Part shown: piece after piece, positions 53,691 through 61,213 of the stretch
Layout: every line of letters begins with the position of its first letter
Position numbering within the stretch: the first letter of the stretch is position 1
DNA from: DASVWH01 sp036389715
GTDB taxonomy: Bacteria > Acidobacteriota > Blastocatellia > Pyrinomonadales > Pyrinomonadaceae
Length of the DNA stretch: 64,000 nucleotides
NCBI GenBank assembly: GCA_036389715.1
Contig: DASVWH010000091.1
Location: forward strand, 10,543-74,542
Direction: 5' to 3'
The notes under the pieces: generated by a model
Database searches by the model: none
Seen by the model: the letters and a program-made list of their open reading frames with translations, nothing else
Told to the model about the DNA's origin: nothing
Made by a program: the position numbers and the translations under genes

Positions 53691-53744
53691 ACTTCATCCT
53701 TCCCTGTTATTCCTTTCAACATAATCTGGTAGAGCAAGTCTGCT

Positions 53745-55172
53745 TTAGAGTCCTTCGGCCGCCTGCCTGGCCTCGCGCGAGCGCATTCCCAGGCCGAGCG
53801 TGCTTTCCAGCTCGCGCAAGCGCCCGACGAGTTCGAGCGATCTGCGCGCATCGAGCGGAGCGCCGTTGATGGCGTCTTCGCAATCACGCATCAGCGATTC
53901 CAGTTGTGCCCGGTCGAGCTTTGAGCGGGCGGCGACGCGCGCGGCAATCTCCGTGCGCGGGCTGTTGTTGCCAAGCCCGGCATAACGGACCAGCACGCGG
54001 CGAACGCGCGTGTAGATGTTTTCGATGGCCAGGTCATAGGCGCGCGCACGCTGTTGCAGCTCGGCCATCGAGGCGACGTATTCCAGGCTCGAACGCCGGT
54101 CAACGCGCGCCAGCGGCAGCGGTCGTGCGAACCGCTGGCCGCGCGTCCAGATGAGCACTAGCACGATCAGGCCCAGTTGCGTGAGCATCCAGAGGACGGG
54201 CGTGCCCGAGAAGTAAGAGAGAAACTGATTCTGTGTCCCCGCGCGCCCCTGGTGATATTCGTCGAAAGCGATCAGGCCGCCCCCGCCCGCGATGATGTTG
54301 AGCGCGAGCTGGAGGTTGTCGGCCAGCCGGATGCCGCCGTTGGCGACGATGTACGGATCGCTCAAGACGATGATTCGTCCGGCCCCATAGGGATAATCTA
54401 CGAGCAGCCCGCCCTGGCTATTCTGCAAATGCGCAAGCGGCGCGGGCGAAGCGAGCGTCCGGTTGACGTAAACGGGTTTCGGAGGAGGAGGCTGCTGCTT
54501 GCCACTGGCGGAGGGCGACTCGTCGTCTTCGTCGGGCGCTGTGTCTTCGTCTGGCGATGCGTCCGGCCCGGTCGCGGCCGCTCGGCGCGTTTGGGCTGTT
54601 TGCGCGGAGATGTTGAGAAGCGCGGCGTAGCGCGACGGCTGCACGGCCTCGACCCCGTGTGTCAGGATGGTCGGCTGTGCCGGGCCGACCGGCGCGACGC
54701 CCGCCGTCATCTCGTCCACCCTGTCCGAATGCACGTCGGCTCTCGGCAATTGCAGCACTTCCGCCGAGATATTCCACTTCCCCGAAGCCGGGAGCAGGCG
54801 CGCATCCGGCCTGCGGTCAACGATTACAAGACGGCCGCCACGGGCAACCCACCTTAACAGCGACCTCGCTTCATCCTCTTCAAAAGGCGTCTGCGTTTTG
54901 CCGATGACGACGAACGTGGACGGCTGCGCGCCGGTCTCCGTCTCGGTCAAGGCGTGCGTATCTTCGCGCCAGCGCATCACGGGCCGCCCGGACTCGGCCA
55001 GCAGATCGTAGAGAGCGCGTACGCCCGTGGTGCTCGAATTGTAGGTCGAGCGATCAGGGCTGAACTCCGTGTCGGGTGTGCGCTCGACGCTGACGTAGGA
55101 AGCGGCGTTGAGACCTATCAGGATCAAGAGCACTACCGCGACCGTGATGAAGATGGCGAGCCGTTGTCGCAT
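53745..55172 (-). CDS. DUF4350 domain membrane protein
   Basis: A 475-residue protein with an N-terminal membrane helix (MRQRLAIFITVAVVLLILIGLNAASYV) and an extracytoplasmic DUF4350 region (STYNSSTTGVRALYDLLAESGRPVMRW, SLLRWVARGGRLVIVDRRPDARLLP). A Pro/Glu-rich acidic insert of about 40 residues and a second membrane helix (LWMLTQLGLIVLVLIWTRG) follow, then a cytoplasmic helical tail. DUF4350 proteins are standard members of MoxR/DUF58/DUF4129 clusters; their biochemical role is unknown. It lies upstream of MoxR on the same strand. Confidence 0.88.
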   Translation of the reverse strand: MRQRLAIFITVAVVLLILIGLNAASYVSVERTPDTEFSPDRSTYNSSTTGVRALYDLLAESGRPVMRWREDTHALTETETGAQPSTFVVIGKTQTPFEEDEARSLLRWVARGGRLVIVDRRPDARLLPASGKWNISAEVLQLPRADVHSDRVDEMTAGVAPVGPAQPTILTHGVEAVQPSRYAALLNISAQTAQTRRAAATGPDASPDEDTAPDEDDESPSASGKQQPPPPKPVYVNRTLASPAPLAHLQNSQGGLLVDYPYGAGRIIVLSDPYIVANGGIRLADNLQLALNIIAGGGGLIAFDEYHQGRAGTQNQFLSYFSGTPVLWMLTQLGLIVLVLIWTRGQRFARPLPLARVDRRSSLEYVASMAELQQRARAYDLAIENIYTRVRRVLVRYAGLGNNSPRTEIAARVAARSKLDRAQLESLMRDCEDAINGAPLDARRSLELVGRLRELESTLGLGMRSREARQAAEGL

Positions 55173-55178
55173 AAAATC

Positions 55179-55278
55179 GGTTCAGGGTTCAGAGATTCCG
55201 AAAGCTCCGCGTTCGAGCCGCGGGTTCCGCCCGGACTTTGAAGATTGGAGTTTGAGCCTTGAGCTGCCGGATTCAAAC
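55179..55278. repeat. Diverged heptad-like tract
   Basis: Seven-base units GGTTCAG, GGTTCAG at the left, then TTTGAAG, ATTGGAG, TTTGAGC, CTTGAGC at 55237-55264, and a reverse copy of the TTTGAG word (TTCAAAC) near 55272. It fills the gap between the DUF4350 start and the DUF4129 stop. More diverged than the clear elements. Confidence 0.5.
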
Positions 55279-56442
55279 TCAGATGACTTTGAGCGCCTGC
55301 TGGTATCCGGAGCGAAAGGCCGCCCAGTCGTTTTCCGTCGCGGGCGCAAAGCCGTACCAATGATTCTCGAAACTATTCGTCAGGCGCTGCAACTGGTCGA
55401 GCAAGGGCCTGCGGTCGCGCACCGCGCGCAGGTAATCATGATTGGTCTTGTGCTGTGCGAGGCTCAGAACTTTGCGGTCGCCCAGCTCGCAGAGCAGCGC
55501 TATGTAGCCCTTGCGAATCGCCGCGCGCAGTTCTCCCTGGCGTGCCAGCGCCTCGGCTTCAGCCAGGATGCTGGCCGCAGTCTGGTCCGGCGCAAGACGT
55601 TCGCCGAGGATAACGCGCGCGCCTTGTCCCGCGCCGATGCCGAGCAGCACGCCGCGCCTCTGCAACAGCGGAATAACTTTCCAGGCGATGAACGAGAGCA
55701 GCCCGAGCGCCAGCCCGATGACGAAGATTTCCGCGATGATGGCGAGCCAGCTTGACTGGCCCGGCTGCAACGAGTTTCTGTCCGGGAACAACTCGCGCAC
55801 CCACTTCTTAAAGCGCTCCCACTGGCGCGAGAGCCAGGAGTCTTCCGGGGGCTTCGCCGCGAACTCATCACGGCTCAGGATGGATTCCAGCCGCGCCTTC
55901 TCCTCGGCCTTGCTGGCGGCCGCGCCTTGCTGCGGGCCGTCTCCCTCCCGGCCCAGCTCGGCCAGGTGCTCTTCGAGCGCGCTCAAACGCTCTGCGATTC
56001 GCAGCAGCGCGTCCTCGCTTCCGGCGTCCGCGGGCGAGAGCCGCTGGTATTTCGCCAGCTCGTCATGAAGCCAGGAATTATTAACGTGAGCCGTCCCGCC
56101 TGTCCATTCGATGGTCTCCTCCGGGGGCAGCGACTGGCGCAGATTACTCATGACCGCCTCGGAGCGTCCGCTATGCTGCGAAGAGTTGTCAACCTTCCAC
56201 CACTGTGCCAGTGCCTGCACGTCAACCGCGGCCTGGTGAACGCGTGACCTGTATGAAGCCAGAGTGGCGGCCGAGGCGAGCACGCCTCCAATGAAGATTA
56301 ACAGGCAACAGAGCGCCGCCGCTCGCGCGACCCTGCACGAGGCGGGCCGGACGCACGCTTGAGAACGGCTGCGGAAGCCCGGCCGCGCGCGGGCGGTCGG
56401 GCGGCCTTCGGAGAGCGACGATGCTATCGAGAGGATACTCAT
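55279..56442 (-). CDS. DUF4129 domain protein
   Basis: A 387-residue membrane protein. A first hydrophobic segment (AAALCCLLIFIGGVLASAATLASY) precedes an external helical region, a second membrane helix (SWLAIIAEIFVIGLALGLLSFIAWKVIPLL), and the conserved C-terminal DUF4129 domain with AEALARQGELRAAIRKGYIALLCELGDRKVLSLAQHKTNHDYLRAVR and FENHWYGFAPATENDW. This is a typical partner of DUF4350, MoxR and DUF58. ATG 56442 was chosen because it lies 14 bp after the upstream stop and just before the N-terminal region; the much longer frame to 57225 is antisense-like. Confidence 0.87.
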   Translation of the reverse strand: MSILSIASSLSEGRPTARARPGFRSRSQACVRPASCRVARAAALCCLLIFIGGVLASAATLASYRSRVHQAAVDVQALAQWWKVDNSSQHSGRSEAVMSNLRQSLPPEETIEWTGGTAHVNNSWLHDELAKYQRLSPADAGSEDALLRIAERLSALEEHLAELGREGDGPQQGAAASKAEEKARLESILSRDEFAAKPPEDSWLSRQWERFKKWVRELFPDRNSLQPGQSSWLAIIAEIFVIGLALGLLSFIAWKVIPLLQRRGVLLGIGAGQGARVILGERLAPDQTAASILAEAEALARQGELRAAIRKGYIALLCELGDRKVLSLAQHKTNHDYLRAVRDRRPLLDQLQRLTNSFENHWYGFAPATENDWAAFRSGYQQALKVI

Positions 56443-56456
56443 GTTCGCGTCTCCGT

Positions 56457-57521
56457 TCAGCTTAACCCGAGCGTCGAGCCGGGCGAACGGTACTGTGCCG
56501 GAGCATACGCCTGTCCTCCGGCAGCGATTGCCGGAGTGTAAGGGGCTTGCGGCGCGGTGTGGAAGTTCGGCATCTCGCCCAACTGTCGCGCCGCCATCAG
56601 CTCTACATCGTAGCCCTCCTGGCGCACGCGCTCGTCTATGTAGAGCAGCGAAAAGCCGAGCATCAGGACTGGCGCGAGCAGGATGGCGCTCGCCTGCGTC
56701 AGCACGTCGTAGCCGATGGCATACCAGGTCGGCCAGAGGGCTGCATTCTGCGGCGCGATGTTGACGCCCTGCAAGTAGCCGTACCAGAGCAGCGGGATCA
56801 TGAAGAGCATCAGCGCCGACCAGGTGGCGAAATTGTAGAAGAGCGTCATCGCCAGCAGTCTTCTGACGTTGCCGCGCGCCAGCTTGATGCTGCGCCCGAC
56901 GGCATCGAAGACGCCGCGGCCTTCGATCAGCATAATCTGCGGCACGTAGGCCAGCCGTCCCCAGAGAAAAAAGAAGAAGGCCAGCGAGACCAGCAGCACC
57001 ATGACCATCCCCAGAATGCCGAGCAGCGACGCGAGCCAGACGGCTACCTGCGCGAAGAGGTAGACGCCGATGAAGAGCAGCAGCATCATCAGGTAAGCCA
57101 GGATGGCCGTCAGGAGAAGGACGGCGAGGAGACAGAGCCCGATCAGCAGGGCCGCGCCGAGCAGTCCCCAGAAACGCGCGCGCACGTTGCGATAAGTGAT
57201 GCGCGCCGACATCGGTTCCTGCCACAGAAGATGCGTGATTAGATTGCGCGCCGCCCCGCCCATGACCATCAGATTGAGCAGCAGCCCTCCGACCCAGAGC
57301 AGAGCGCCGAAGACGACCAGCAGGACCGCGCCCGCCTCTACCTCGCCCGAGCGATTGCCCACCGTCATCATCACCCGCCCGAGCATGGAGATCAGGACCG
57401 GCGGCGCGGCGATGCGCAGCAGCGTCGTAAAATGGCGACGGTAGAGACGCACGGCGCGATCAATGAGATCGCCCGCGCCGAGCGGTGCGAGGGCTAACTG
57501 GTTGGCCTCTAGCGTCGCCAT
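56457..57521 (-). CDS. Polytopic membrane protein (glycerophosphodiester phosphodiesterase membrane-domain-like)
   Basis: A 354-residue membrane protein with about six long hydrophobic segments, including VEAGAVLLVVFGALLWVGGLLLNLM, LGAALLIGLCLLAVLLLTAILAYLMMLLLFIGVYLF and GMVMVLLVSLAFFFFLWGRLAYVP. A conserved loop LIEGRGVFDAVGRSIKLARGNVRRLL matches the family of membrane domains seen in glycerophosphoryl-diester phosphodiesterases, but the enzyme domain is absent. It is first in the DUF4129/DUF4350/MoxR/DUF58 run, so it probably works with them in the envelope. Function unknown. Confidence 0.83.
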   Translation of the reverse strand: MATLEANQLALAPLGAGDLIDRAVRLYRRHFTTLLRIAAPPVLISMLGRVMMTVGNRSGEVEAGAVLLVVFGALLWVGGLLLNLMVMGGAARNLITHLLWQEPMSARITYRNVRARFWGLLGAALLIGLCLLAVLLLTAILAYLMMLLLFIGVYLFAQVAVWLASLLGILGMVMVLLVSLAFFFFLWGRLAYVPQIMLIEGRGVFDAVGRSIKLARGNVRRLLAMTLFYNFATWSALMLFMIPLLWYGYLQGVNIAPQNAALWPTWYAIGYDVLTQASAILLAPVLMLGFSLLYIDERVRQEGYDVELMAARQLGEMPNFHTAPQAPYTPAIAAGGQAYAPAQYRSPGSTLGLS

Positions 57522-58080
57522 AATGAATGAGAAGATGGACTCTTTAAAAAGACGGCAGCCCTTAAAGCTGCACGGAGAATACTATCATACGGGATCGGGC
57601 ACAGACGATGCGACCATTTCGCCGCGCCCTGCGGCATCCGGCTTGCACGAAAGATGCTTCGTCGTCCGCCTGTCGCAAAGCCTGCCGCAGGACGCGCCCC
57701 GCCGCCGCGTTATTATAAGCCAGGCGAGCCCGCCCCGAGTAAGTTGCGGCGCGCAGGACGGGGAGAGCCGAGAGGCCCGTCCCCTAGTTCGACGGGGTCG
57801 AAGAGGCTCTGAAAAGAGAGACGGCCTGCCGCGCACATCTCGCCTAGCAAGAGCATGCACCCGCCGTCTGGCATGAAGGAGGAAAGCCGCCGGTTCGGGC
57901 GGCGAAATGCAGTTAAGCGGCGTCGAAAGGGTGCAAATGGATTGAATAAGCCTGCGTTGTGTTGCTATAATCTCAGGCACTGCGTTAGAGAGGCTGAAAA
58001 AGCATCACAGTCTCTGCCAACGAACGTTAAATAGCGTCTTCCCACCATTCTTAACTTGATTAGCATAAGGAGACTATAAA
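57522..58080. other. Long intergenic region between divergent genes
   Basis: About 560 bp with no credible gene. Bases 57764-57810 can fold into an extended hairpin (AGAGCC with GGCTCT outside, CCCC with GGGG inside), and 57889-57906 holds a GCCGCC/GGCGGC hairpin. A clear promoter for the plus-strand gene lies at 57942-57971. I see no known riboswitch signature. Confidence 0.4.
57942..57971 (+). promoter_or_regulatory. Sigma-70-type promoter
   Basis: TTGAAT (57942-57947), an 18-bp spacer, perfect TATAAT (57966-57971). The leader to the TTG start at 58081 would be about 100 nt. Confidence 0.62.
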
Positions 58081-58965
58081 TTGAGAGACCCACTCGCCCA
58101 CACGATTAAGAAGGCGTTAGCCGTATTCTTTATCCTGGCTATTTCCTGCGCCGCTTTGGCCGTGCCGGTCGCGCCCGACAAAGTGAAGCCGGAGGAGATA
58201 GTGGCCAAGCATCTGGCTGCCATCGGGCCCGCCGACGCTCTGACCGCCATCAAGTCGCGCGTCATGATCGGCACTTCGACGGCTTCGACCGGCGTCCAAT
58301 CCGGCAACATCCCGGTCGAGATCACAGGCCCGGCTCAGTTCGCCTCGGAGGGTGAAAAAGTCGTCTTCGCCATGATCTTCAACTCGAAGACCTACCCGCA
58401 TGAGAAGGCTGGCTTCAACGGCGAGAAACTCACGGTTGGGATACTGGCGGCGGGCCGTCGCTCCGAACTCGGAGATTTCCTCGTCGCCCACAGCGCCATT
58501 TTCAAACAGGGTTTGATTGGCGGAGTTCTCTCGTCGGCCTGGCCGCTGCTCGGTTCCGACGCGAAGAGTCTGAAGCTCAGTTACGCGGGAACGAAGACGG
58601 TCAACGACCGCCCGGCGCACGAGTTGAAGATGCGCAGCGTCGGCGATCTACAGGTCAGTCTCTTCTTCGACACAGAGACGTTCCAGCACCTGCGCACGGA
58701 ATACAAGTACACCATTCCCGCCCCGATGGCCACCGTCGCCACCGATTCGCCGAACATGAAAGAGAGCCACTTTAAGCTGATGGAGGACTTCTCGGACTTC
58801 AAGACGACGGGGAGCAAGCTGACGCTGCCGCATACGTACAAGCTGTCGCTGACGACAGAGTCTGTCCGCGGCACGAAATCTTATACGTGGAAGATGAACT
58901 TCTTGCAGTTTGCTTTCAATCAGCCGCTGGAAGCCGAGGCGTTCAATGTCGCCGCGAGCAGATAG
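58081..58965 (+). CDS. Exported hypothetical protein
   Basis: A 294-residue secreted protein with signal peptide IKKALAVFFILAISCAALAVP. The rest alternates beta strands: IKSRVMIGTSTASTGVQSGNIPVEITGPAQFASEGEKVVFAMIF, LKLSYAGTKTVNDRPAHELKMRSVGDLQVSLFFDTETFQHLRTEYKY, DFSDFKTTGSKLTLPHTYKLSL. The pattern (a substrate-tracking beta sheet with DTETF-H-R) resembles LolA/LppX-like lipoprotein or lipid carriers, but this is structural guesswork. The start codon is TTG, supported by AAGGAG 7 bp upstream. Confidence 0.75.
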   Translation: MRDPLAHTIKKALAVFFILAISCAALAVPVAPDKVKPEEIVAKHLAAIGPADALTAIKSRVMIGTSTASTGVQSGNIPVEITGPAQFASEGEKVVFAMIFNSKTYPHEKAGFNGEKLTVGILAAGRRSELGDFLVAHSAIFKQGLIGGVLSSAWPLLGSDAKSLKLSYAGTKTVNDRPAHELKMRSVGDLQVSLFFDTETFQHLRTEYKYTIPAPMATVATDSPNMKESHFKLMEDFSDFKTTGSKLTLPHTYKLSLTTESVRGTKSYTWKMNFLQFAFNQPLEAEAFNVAASR

Positions 58966-58980
58966 GCCATTGATTAGGGT

Positions 58981-59014
58981 GCGGCCCGCTCCTTAAAGAT
59001 GAAGGACGGGCCGC
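58981..59014 (+). terminator. GC-rich stem-loop after the exported protein gene
   Basis: GCGGCCCG pairs with CGGGCCGC, with an inner TCCTT/AAGGA stem, 15 bp after the stop. No long U-run. Confidence 0.65.
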
Positions 59015-59179
59015 CGGGATGCAGGCCGTCAAATCTCACTCTCCCCAGGTCGGAGTTGTTCGGTCTGTGCTTGCGGCGCTCGAAAACCGCAAGCACAGAT
59101 TTTCACCCACGCGTTGCCGGGCGTTCTCCCCCGGGAAGGCCAGGCCCGAAACGCGGAAATACTAGGAAAGGGAGGAGTT

Positions 59180-59782
59180 ATGAGGATTCTGAGAGCGACA
59201 CTTGTGGTCTTTTTACTGGTCGGCGGCTGCGCTGCCCAAGCTTCACAGGCCCTGACCGATGCGCCCGGCGTGACGGTTGTTAAGAGTAGCTGGCGCAGGG
59301 AAGTGCGCAACCCTGCGCTCGACGAGGACCCGCTTCGCGTCGGCCAGGAGCAGGCCGAGTTAGAGCGTGCCCGCCATGAAGTTATTCAGCAGAATATCAT
59401 CAGGGCACAGCGGAATCTGGAACTCCTTCCCCTGCCTGTGGCCGCGTCCTCGCGCCGCGCGTCGGCCCCGCTCTATGTCGAATACGTCTACGAAGCGACC
59501 ATCAGCAATACAGGCCCGAAAACGATTCGGGCGCTGACCTGGGAGCAGGTCCTCTTTGACCCTCTCAACGGAAACCAGGTCGGCCAGCGCCGCTTCACCA
59601 GCGAGTTGCGCCTGCGTCCCGGTAAAAGCAGGAATCTGGTCGAACACTCGCTGTCGCCTCCGACGCACATCGTTGACGCCACGAAGGCGGGCAAGGGAGA
59701 CAAGGGCCAGTACGCAGAGCGCGTCGTCATCTACCGCATCGAGTATGAGGACGGCTCCGTCTGGGAGCGCTCCTCGAAATAA
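59180..59782 (+). CDS. Predicted lipoprotein of unknown function
   Basis: A 200-residue protein with a short signal and lipobox (MRILRATLVVFLLVGGCAAQ; Cys about residue 18). A helical segment (DPLRVGQEQAELERARHEVIQQNIIRAQRNLELLP) leads to a beta domain YVEYVYEATISNTGPKTIRALTWEQVLFDPLNGNQVGQRRF, FTSELRLRPGKSRNLVEHSLSPP, VVIYRIEYEDGSVWERS. The beta part looks like an immunoglobulin-like or FxLYD-type fold. ATG 59180 has GGAGGAG directly upstream. No family assignment. Confidence 0.75.
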   Translation: MRILRATLVVFLLVGGCAAQASQALTDAPGVTVVKSSWRREVRNPALDEDPLRVGQEQAELERARHEVIQQNIIRAQRNLELLPLPVAASSRRASAPLYVEYVYEATISNTGPKTIRALTWEQVLFDPLNGNQVGQRRFTSELRLRPGKSRNLVEHSLSPPTHIVDATKAGKGDKGQYAERVVIYRIEYEDGSVWERSSK

Positions 59783-59815
59783 CCCTGTAGTTCGCGCAGC
59801 CATCAGTTAAGAGCG

Positions 59816-59855
59816 AAGCGGCCGGGCACTCGGAAGCTGAGTGACCCGGCCGCTT
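59816..59855. terminator. Bidirectional stem-loop between convergent genes
   Basis: AAGCGGCCGGG and CACTC pair with GAGTG and CCCGGCCGCTT, with one bulged base, in a 40-nt hairpin. It lies between the lipoprotein gene and the TPR gene. Confidence 0.75.
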
Positions 59856-59891
59856 CTGCGCCTGGCGTCTCCGTGCTACGCGCCCGTTGCC

Positions 59892-60965
59892 CTAGCCCTT
59901 CCTGTTATCGCGGATGTATTCGGTGAGCTTCTTCCGTTCGGAATAATCGGGCCTCTTTTTGAGAAACTCCTCGTACTCCGCAGCAGCCTTATCCTTCATC
60001 CCCGCCGCATTGTAGAGCCAGCCCAAGCGCAGGTGCGCTTCCGGTCGTCCGAGGCGCGCGGCCTCGTTCAGGTAGGGTATCGCCTTAGAGCCCTTTCTGA
60101 CTTGCAGGTATGCTTCGCCGAGCAGAAGATTCGCGTCCGCCAATTGCGGTTGCGCCGTCACGGCGCGCGTCAGCGGGTCAATCGCCTCCTCAAACCTCTT
60201 TTGCGATGAGAGCAGCCTGCCTAGATTCAGGAGCGCGAGGACGAAGGTCGGCTTGACGCCGAGAGCTGTCTGATAAGCCTTTTCGGCCTCGGCGGGCTTT
60301 TCCTGGGTGAGATAAATCGTGCCTAAGAGAGTCCAGACCTGGAAATCCAGCTTGTCGCTCTCCACGATTTGCCTGAGAAAGCCGACCGCCTGTTCATACT
60401 TCTTCTTCTCGACGGCCTCCTGCGCTTTGCGGAAAAGAGGCTTGTTGGCCGCCGGGCGGTCGTAAACGTCCGCGGCCGAGATGACGCCGGTGATGGACCT
60501 GTCGGCCTCCGAGCCGGACTTCCACTTGAACTCGAAATCCTGGCGGAAGCCGTAAAAGGGGCTCAGCGTTCCGGGCAGGATGGAGATACGCACGCGGGTC
60601 ACTTCAACTGTTTCGGCCTCGACGACGACGTCGTAATCGCCCGGACCCAGGCCCGTAAAGCGGTAACGCCCGCCGTTTGAGACCGAGCGGCGTCCGACAT
60701 CGCCGCTCCCTACTTTATACAGGGCAATCGTGACGCTCGCCTTCGCCTCGCCGGTTGTCTCAGTTATTTTAACCTCGCCCCAGATGGCGTAGCCCTCGCC
60801 TTCCTCCTGTGCGAAGACTCTTTCGGGGCCGAGGAGAGCCAGGAACCCGCAGGTCAGGAGCAGCAGCAGGCAGACTCTTTTTGTAGCATTCCCGGCGGTT
60901 GGTTCAAAGATTCCGCGTCCGGCCAGGGCGGGCGCGTGTGAGCTTTTGCTTTCTGCTTTCATCAT
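59892..60965 (-). CDS. Exported TPR protein with carboxypeptidase-regulatory-like domain
   Basis: About 357 residues. A signal peptide (CLLLLLTCGFLALLGPERVFAQ) is followed by a carboxypeptidase-regulatory-like beta-sandwich (GEVKITETTGEAKASVTIALYKVG to VEVTRVRISIL, about residues 60-130), and then at least four TPR units: PLFRKAQEAVEKKKYEQAVGFLRQIV, VWTLLGTIYLTQEKPAEAEKAYQTAL, ALLNLGRLLSSQKRFEEAIDPLTRAV, ADANLLLGEAYLQVRKGSKAIPYLNEA. It is likely a periplasmic scaffold. ATG 60965 has GGAG 5 bp upstream. The carboxypeptidase-like domain recurs in the two TonB receptors of this window. Confidence 0.85.
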   Translation of the reverse strand: MMKAESKSSHAPALAGRGIFEPTAGNATKRVCLLLLLTCGFLALLGPERVFAQEEGEGYAIWGEVKITETTGEAKASVTIALYKVGSGDVGRRSVSNGGRYRFTGLGPGDYDVVVEAETVEVTRVRISILPGTLSPFYGFRQDFEFKWKSGSEADRSITGVISAADVYDRPAANKPLFRKAQEAVEKKKYEQAVGFLRQIVESDKLDFQVWTLLGTIYLTQEKPAEAEKAYQTALGVKPTFVLALLNLGRLLSSQKRFEEAIDPLTRAVTAQPQLADANLLLGEAYLQVRKGSKAIPYLNEAARLGRPEAHLRLGWLYNAAGMKDKAAAEYEEFLKKRPDYSERKKLTEYIRDNRKG

Positions 60966-61153
60966 CAATTCTCCGGCTCAGAAGTGTCCAGTCATTATGC
61001 GACACTGCGCCCCTAAAGAAAACATCCGGCGGCGGCAGCGGTTTCAGGTCGGCGCTTTAATGAAGAGCCGTGCGCGGGCCCTGCAATGAAGAGCCGCGCG
61101 GGCCTTTCTCTCTCTGTGCGCCTCCGGCAGCGTTTCGGAGAGCCCTTAGCGGG

Positions 61154-61187
61154 TAAAAAAATGGGCTCCCGTGTTACCGGGAGCCCC
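61154..61187 (-). terminator. Rho-independent terminator of the TonB receptor gene
   Basis: On the minus strand GGGCTCCCG, a 6-nt loop, CGGGAGCCC, then ATTTTTTT: a 9-bp GC stem with a U-run, 27 bp past the stop of the receptor gene. Confidence 0.92.
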
Positions 61188-61213
61188 AGACCCATTCAGT
61201 TCGAGTGAGTCAA

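Noticed and set aside
56443..57225. N-terminal extension of the DUF4129 frame
   Set aside because: It is an alternative frame of the upstream membrane-protein gene on the same strand; a normal start with ribosome site exists at 56442.
57585..57980. 131-residue minus-strand frame upstream of the membrane-protein gene
   Set aside because: Arg/Cys-rich with no domain; overlaps the promoter and hairpins of a divergent intergenic region.
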